From Phaeobacter sp. J2-8 (GTDB lineage: Bacteria > Pseudomonadota > Alphaproteobacteria > Rhodobacterales > Rhodobacteraceae): 64,000 nt of DNA. Position 1 is the stretch's first letter, and the number at the start of each line of letters is the position of its first letter. The notes under the pieces are model-generated. The model saw only the letters and a list, made by a program, of their open reading frames with translations, searched no databases and had not been told where the DNA came from. Of the stretch, positions 59,367 to 64,000 are shown piece by piece. The stretch spans positions 62,001 to 126,000 of the forward strand of contig NZ_JALIEC010000007.1 in the NCBI RefSeq assembly GCF_022867865.1. The letters are read 5' to 3'. Both the position numbers and the translations under genes were made by a program.

Positions 59367-60559
59367 TCACGTCACGGCATTGCGCTGATGATATTCCGGC
59401 TGATCCCAGGCCCCGGTTGTCATGATCTCGGCCAGGATTTCAACCGCGCAGTCAACGTCATCGACCCCGATGTACAGCGGGGTAAAGCCAAAGCGCATGA
59501 TGTTCGGCGCACGGAAATCGCCAATCACCCCACGCGCAATCAACGCCTGCATCGCAGCATAGCCAGCGTCGAACCGGAACGATACCTGAGAGCCACGCTG
59601 ATCGGCATCCCGCGGGCTGGCCAGCGTCAAATCAGGACAGCTGGCCTCGACCCCTGCAATAAACCGGTCACAAAGCGCCACCGATTGCGCGCGGATATCG
59701 GCCATCGTCACATCATCCCAGACATCCAGCGCCGCATCCAGTGCCGCCATTTGCAGGACCGGCGGCGTACCAACCCGCATCCGCGCCACGCCCGAGCCGG
59801 GGCGATAATCCGGCTCAAAGGCGAATGGCGCGTCATGGCCAAGCCACCCCGCCAGCGCCGGGCGCACCTGTGCGGCGATGTCGGGGCGCAAGCTTATGAA
59901 TGCGGGCGCGCCCGGCCCGCCGTTGAGGTATTTATAGGTGCAGCCAACGGCAAATTCCGCGTGCGAGCCGGCGAAATCCACCGGCACCGCGCGGCGGAAT
60001 GTGCCAGATCCCAGATCACCACCGCACCGGCGTCCTGCGCCCGTTTGGTCAACCGCGCCATGTCATGCATCCGCCCGGTGGCATAATCGACATGGGTCAG
60101 CATCAGCACGGCAATGTCATCACCAATCGCCGCCTCAACAGCCTCGGGCGCGACGACCCGCAATTCATGACCGCGGTTCAGACTGCCCAAAAGCCCCTGC
60201 GCCATATAGAGATCGGTGGGAAAATTGCCGCTGTCGGACAGAACCACCCGGCGATCCGGGCGCATTTCCAACGCGGCGGCCAGCGCCTGATAGACCTTGA
60301 TCGACAGGGTGTCGCCCAGCACCGTATTGCCCGGCGCGGCCCCGATCAGCGCCCCGATCCGATCGCCAAGGCGGGTCGGCATATCCATCCATCCCGCCCG
60401 GTTCCAACCGGTGATGAGCATGTCGCCCCATTCGTCCACTGCCGCCTGTTGCAGACGCGCCGCAGCGGCGCGCGGCAAAGGGCCGAGCGAATTGCCATCA
60501 AGGTAAATCATCCCATCCGGCAGATGGAACATGGCGCGGGTCTTGGTGAAATCTGTCAT
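59367..60559 (-). CDS. kynU: Kynureninase (frameshifted)
   Basis: PLP enzyme cleaving kynurenine or 3-hydroxykynurenine to anthranilate or 3-hydroxyanthranilate. 397 residues after restoring one base near 59990-59996 (IWDLAHSAGAVPVDF). N-terminal IYLDGNSLGPLPR; the cofactor lysine is in VGCTYKYLNGGPGAP; PPVLQMAALDAALD and the C-terminal IMRFGFTPLYIGVDDV match the family. It sits between the RTX gene and the urea transporter genes, all on the minus strand, apparently as its own unit. Confidence 0.9.
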
Positions 60560-60601
60560 GGGCTCAACATGCCACAACGCGCGGCAATGAAAAGCCGGTT
60601 T

Positions 60602-61297
60602 CTAGACCGAAACGTGTTTCAGCAAAGTCTCGCGGTCGGCGTCTTCGCGATCACGTTCCAACACCACTTCGCCGCGTTTCAGCACCACAAAATGATCCCC
60701 AAGATCATAAGCGAAATCAAAGAACTGTTCGACCAGAATGATCGCCATTCCGCCTTTGCCGCGCAGGTATTTGATCACTTCGCCGATCTGCTGGATGATA
60801 TTGGGCTGAATGCCTTCGGTTGGTTCGTCCAACAACAAAAGTTTCGGCTTGGTGATCAGCGCACGGGCAATCGCCAGCTGCTGCTGCTGCCCGCCCGAAA
60901 GGTCACCACCGCGACGGTTTCGCATTTGTTTCAGCACGGGGAACAATTCGAAAATCTCATCCGGAACAAAATGTTCGGATTTCGGCAGACAGGCATAACC
61001 GGTTTCGAGATTTTCCATCACCGTCATCAAGGGAAAGACATCCCGCCCCTGCGGCACATAGCCGACGCCCTTTTGCGCCAAGGCATGTGCCGGCAAACGG
61101 CCCATGGATTCGCCATCAATCAAGAGATCCCCGCCTGCGCGGGGATGGGTGCCGGAGATCGCCTTCAGAAGGCTGGTCTTGCCCACCCCGTTGGTGCCCA
61201 TCACACAGGTGACCTTGCCCGCCTCTGCCTGCATCGAAATGCCGTGCAGAATTTGGGAATGGCCGTATTTCAGCGTCAAATCGCGGGTTTCAAGCAT
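60602..61297 (-). CDS. urtE: Urea ABC transporter ATPase UrtE
   Basis: 231-residue ATPase subunit of the urea importer. Walker A GTNGVGKTSLLKAISG, signature LSGGQQQQLAIARAL, Walker B LLLLDEPTEGIQPNI. The QQQQ signature and EGIQPNI are characteristic of UrtE and separate it from LivF. Start at 61297, one base before the urtD stop, so the genes are translationally coupled. Confidence 0.88.
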   Translation of the reverse strand: MLETRDLTLKYGHSQILHGISMQAEAGKVTCVMGTNGVGKTSLLKAISGTHPRAGGDLLIDGESMGRLPAHALAQKGVGYVPQGRDVFPLMTVMENLETGYACLPKSEHFVPDEIFELFPVLKQMRNRRGGDLSGGQQQQLAIARALITKPKLLLLDEPTEGIQPNIIQQIGEVIKYLRGKGGMAIILVEQFFDFAYDLGDHFVVLKRGEVVLERDREDADRETLLKHVSV

Positions 61298-61298
61298 G

Positions 61299-62039
61299 TT
61301 ATCGCCCCAAATAGACGTCAATGACGTCTTTGTTCTGTGTCACATGATCAAGGCTGCCTTCGGCCAAGACAGAGCCTTCGTTCAACACCGTGACCTTGCA
61401 ATTCAGACGGCGGACAAATTCCATATCGTGTTCCACCACCACAACCGCATGTTTCTTGGCCGCTTCGACCAGCATGGTGGTGGTTTTCTCGCGTTCCGCC
61501 GGGGTCATGCCCGCCGCCGGTTCGTCGACCAGCAACAGCCGGGGATCCTGGGCCAGCAACATGCCGATTTCCAGCCATTGTTTCTGGCCGTGGCTCAGCT
61601 CGCCCGACTGGCGTTTCAGCTCTTCGGTCAGGCCAATCAATTCGGCGATTTCTTCGATCCGTTCCGCCCCGCGTTTGCTTTTGCGATAAAACAGCACATC
61701 AAACGGGCCGCGTTTGTTGGCCAGCGCCATGGCAAGGTTTTCGCGCACGGTCTGGGCCTCGAACACCGTGGGTTTCTGGAATTTGCGCCCCACACCAGAG
61801 CGGGCGATTTCGCTTTCGCTCATCTTCAGCAACGACACGGATTTTTCGCCAAACAACACCCGGCCCTCGTCGGGTTTGGTCTTGCCGGTGATGATGTCCA
61901 TAAAGGTTGTCTTGCCCGCGCCATTGGGGCCGATGATGGCGCGCATTTCCGGCTCACCGATCTGAAAGCTGAGGTTGTTGATGGCGCGAAAGCCATCAAA
62001 GCTGACCGTGACGCCGGACATTTCCAAAAGCGTTTTCAT
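61299..62039 (-). CDS. urtD: Urea ABC transporter ATPase UrtD
   Basis: 246-residue ATPase subunit. Walker A IGPNGAGKTTFMDIITG, signature LSHGQKQWLEIGM and Walker B LLLVDEPAAGMT; the LSHGQKQWLEIGM variant is typical of UrtD rather than LivG. Its start overlaps the urtC stop by four bases. Confidence 0.9.
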   Translation of the reverse strand: MKTLLEMSGVTVSFDGFRAINNLSFQIGEPEMRAIIGPNGAGKTTFMDIITGKTKPDEGRVLFGEKSVSLLKMSESEIARSGVGRKFQKPTVFEAQTVRENLAMALANKRGPFDVLFYRKSKRGAERIEEIAELIGLTEELKRQSGELSHGQKQWLEIGMLLAQDPRLLLVDEPAAGMTPAEREKTTTMLVEAAKKHAVVVVEHDMEFVRRLNCKVTVLNEGSVLAEGSLDHVTQNKDVIDVYLGR

Positions 62040-63214
62040 GGCTTGTCCTCTGCCTTTTTCATCACGATCAGGTCAAACAACCCGCCAATCCCCTTGGGGA
62101 AGAACAGGGTCACAGCAACAAAGCTGAGACCAAGCAGCACCAGCCACCAATCGGTCCATTTGATTTCATAAAACCCAAGATTGATGTTGGGCGCGCCGCC
62201 GCCGGTGAACCAGCTGGACAGAAGCGAGACAAAGGCCGCGCCGATCACCGCGCCGTAAAGCCGCCCACGCCCGCCAATGGCCACCCAGACCGCAAGATAG
62301 ATCGAGGCAATCGGCGCGATTTCCGCCGGATTGATGATGCCCGCCTGCGGATAATACAGCGCGCCGGCAATGCCCGAAACGATGGCCGTCAGGGTGAAAA
62401 CAAAGAGTTTGTAGCTTTCGACATGATAGCCAAGGAAACGCACCCGTGCCTCGTTGTCGCGAATGGCGCGGATCACGCTGCCCATCTTGCCGTCGACCAC
62501 ATAGGCAAACAGCAGATAGCCCGCCCCCAGCGCCAGCGCCGAGGCCCAGAAAAAGGCGATGGAAATCGTGGCCTGTGGCGTCGCCTCAAACCCCGGAATA
62601 TTCTGTAACCCGGAAAGACCGTTGTTTCCACGCAGGCCGGTGTCGTTCTGAAACAGATAGAGCGACAGGGCGAGTGTCATCGCCTGGGTCAGGATCGACA
62701 GATAAACGCCGGTAACGCGCGAGCGGAAGGCGAGCCAGCCAAAGACCAGCGCCAGAAGGCCGGGGATCAAGATGACGGCCAGAAGCTGCAATGGCAGCGA
62801 ATGGGCAAAGGCCCAGATCGTGGGGAATTCCGAAGAGCCAACAACGCCGAAGATCTGGCTGCCGATGGCGTCTGTTATCTCGCCCGATGTGGGCGGAATG
62901 GCCCCGGATTGCAGGCTTTCGACGACAATCGCCTCTGTCCGGGCGTACATCAGCCACATGCCGACGGCGTACCCCCCGATGCCGAAGAAGGCGAAATGGC
63001 CCAACGAAAGGATGCCGCAATAGCCCCAGACCACGTCCATCGCGATGGCGATGAGACAGAGGCAGAGGGTTTTGCCCAGAGTTTTCACGAAAGAGGTCGA
63101 GATGAAGCCAATGCCTGTGGCCTCGGAGAGGGCGGTGACCGACAGGGTGAAAAGCCCAAGCGCCGCGAGGAAGATCAGGATCGACGGATTGCGGAAGACG
63201 AGAGAGCGGTTCAT
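62036..63214 (-). CDS. urtC: Urea ABC transporter permease UrtC
   Basis: 392-residue permease of the LivM type with about ten membrane segments. Recognisable parts are VWGYCGILSLGHFAFFGIGGYAVGM, the LFQNDTGLRGNNGLSG periplasmic stretch and VWVAIGGRGRLYGAVIGA. The Urt assignment rests on the urtD and urtE neighbours. A 136-bp GC-rich gap separates it from urtB. Confidence 0.88.
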   Translation of the reverse strand: MNRSLVFRNPSILIFLAALGLFTLSVTALSEATGIGFISTSFVKTLGKTLCLCLIAIAMDVVWGYCGILSLGHFAFFGIGGYAVGMWLMYARTEAIVVESLQSGAIPPTSGEITDAIGSQIFGVVGSSEFPTIWAFAHSLPLQLLAVILIPGLLALVFGWLAFRSRVTGVYLSILTQAMTLALSLYLFQNDTGLRGNNGLSGLQNIPGFEATPQATISIAFFWASALALGAGYLLFAYVVDGKMGSVIRAIRDNEARVRFLGYHVESYKLFVFTLTAIVSGIAGALYYPQAGIINPAEIAPIASIYLAVWVAIGGRGRLYGAVIGAAFVSLLSSWFTGGGAPNINLGFYEIKWTDWWLVLLGLSFVAVTLFFPKGIGGLFDLIVMKKAEDKP

Positions 63215-63267
63215 TGCTGCTGGCCCTTGATTTGGTTGCGCCGCGCTGCTGCGCGTCGCTGGGGGGT

Positions 63268-63333
63268 GGCGCGCGTTGCGCGCCGCGGGGGCGCCGCCCC
63301 CGGAACCCCCGGGATATTTCTGAACAGAAGAAG
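63268..63333 (+). repeat. GC-rich double hairpin and TATTT/AGAAGAAG motif
   Basis: Two perfect seven-base hairpins (GGCGCGC-GTT-GCGCGCC at 63268-63284, CGGGGGC-GCC-GCCCCCG at 63286-63302) are followed by ATATTT, six bases, AGAAGAAG (63314-63333). The last part matches the two 24-bp repeats at 15090 and 25881 in motif and spacing. It lies between urtC and urtB, reading on the plus strand against the genes. Probably a member of a dispersed extragenic repeat family. Confidence 0.6.
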
Positions 63334-63350
63334 GTATGGCGTTTTCATGA

Positions 63351-64000
63351 TCAATCTCCTGCTGCCCGGCCTTTGAGGGCGACGATGCCCTTCGGGCGGA
63401 ACTGAATGAACAGGATGATGAAGAGGATCATGTAGGTCTGGGCGGCGAGGGTGTTCGAGGGGTTGAAGAATTCGATCCCCTTTTGCAGGAAGCCGATCAG
63501 GGTGGCGCCCGCAAGCGTGCCCCAGACGTTGCCGACACCGCCGACAACCACGGTCATGAAGCTCTGCACGATATAGTCGGCGCCCATTTCCGAGGTGACC
63601 TTGGCATAAAGGCCGATGGCGACACCGGCGATCCCGGCGATGCCGGAGCCGAGACCGAAGGTCAGCATGTTGATGCGATCGGGGTTGATGCCCATCGACG
63701 ACGCCATGCGCGGATTTTGCGTGACGGCGCGGACCTCTAGCCCGAGGCGGGTTTTCTTGAGGATGAACAACAGCAGCGCAAGGAACATCAGCGCGAGCAC
63801 AAAGATGGCGATACGGATGTAGGAGATCTGCACCACGTCGTTGATCACCCATGCGCCGTCGAGCCAGCCCGGTGAGGTCAGCGGGCGCGCCTGGGTGCCG
63901 AAGATGTTCTTGGCCAGCTGTTGCAGCGCGATGGAGATGCCGAAGGTGGCGAGCAGGGTTTCCAGTGGGCGATGATAGAGCCAGCGGATCACCAGGCGCT
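63351..64000 (-). CDS. urtB: Urea ABC transporter permease UrtB (partial)
   Basis: C-terminal about 216 residues of a LivH-type permease; the gene runs off the right edge of the window. Features include RPLETLLATFGISIALQQLAKNIFG, RAVTQNPRMASSMGIN and VVVGGVGNVWGTLAGA. It precedes urtC in the transcript, as in other urt operons; the binding protein UrtA is expected beyond the window. Confidence 0.85.
   Translation of the reverse strand, partial: RLVIRWLYHRPLETLLATFGISIALQQLAKNIFGTQARPLTSPGWLDGAWVINDVVQISYIRIAIFVLALMFLALLLFILKKTRLGLEVRAVTQNPRMASSMGINPDRINMLTFGLGSGIAGIAGVAIGLYAKVTSEMGADYIVQSFMTVVVGGVGNVWGTLAGATLIGFLQKGIEFFNPSNTLAAQTYMILFIILFIQFRPKGIVALKGRAAGD

Noticed and set aside
1931-60559. 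Frameshifted genes as true pseudogenes under decay
   Set aside because: Each has one or two single-base breaks, no other damage, and two are normally essential; sequence error is the simpler reading.
1-64000. tRNA, rRNA, CRISPR array, insertion sequence or prophage
   Set aside because: I looked on both strands in the gaps and found no tRNA-like fold, regular repeat array, transposase or phage protein.

Overview
The window is GC-rich chromosomal DNA of an alphaproteobacterium of the Rhodobacterales (Roseobacter/Rhodobacter type). The calls that point there are the PetP/PetR pair, the map, gpmI-envC-ctpA-rppH and histone-deacetylase-like/xseB/ispA/dxs gene orders, the ribA type with a degenerate N-terminal half, and a urtBCDE urea transporter. 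No rRNA, tRNA, CRISPR array, insertion sequence or phage gene was recognised.

Layout. 1-6,000: an unknown small protein, a membrane diguanylate cyclase, an ECF sigma factor overlapping a VWA-domain protein, and an EamA transporter. 6,000-13,100 (minus strand): an alpha/beta hydrolase, an HU protein, AMP nucleosidase, a PLP decarboxylase, an OmpA-type protein, a GNAT acetyltransferase and a CinA-like protein. 13,100-20,300 (plus strand): sfsA, map, gpmI, an EnvC-like protein, ctpA, rppH and a secreted Cys-rich protein. 20,300-24,500: an L,D-transpeptidase-like protein and ribA, then a response regulator with a structured 3' region, a small P-loop kinase and ilvE. 24,600-29,900: petP-petR, a histone-deacetylase-like enzyme, xseB, ispA and dxs. 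The last three supply isoprenoid precursors (dxs, ispA) and exonuclease VII.

29,900-59,300 is a surface-glycan and secondary-metabolite island. It carries a WecG/TagA glycosyltransferase, five further glycosyltransferases, two copies of an oxidoreductase plus epimerase pair (one as separate genes, one fused), a BY-kinase-type ATPase, a Wzz-type copolymerase, a flippase and a large secreted glycosidase-like RTX protein. Inside it are a type I polyketide synthase (KS-AT-KR-DH-ACP-TE) and an unusual NRPS-like protein (formyltransferase, condensation remnant, adenylation domain split by a luciferase-like monooxygenase, carrier protein), with a glycosyltransferase gene between them. My inference is that the two megasynthases form a short assembly line, opened by a formylated aminoacyl unit and closed by the thioesterase. 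Its product may decorate or be glycosylated together with the exported glycan. This is the most interesting part of the window. 59,300-64,000 holds kynureninase and the urea transporter genes urtE, D, C and part of urtB.

Quality caveat: ten otherwise intact genes, including the usually essential gpmI and dxs, carry a total of eleven single-base frameshifts. In every case restoring one base per break gives a full-length family member. I treat these as probable sequencing or assembly errors and annotate the full reconstructed genes. Repeats: a 24-bp exact intergenic repeat occurs at 15090 and 25881, and a diverged relative follows two GC-rich hairpins at 63268.
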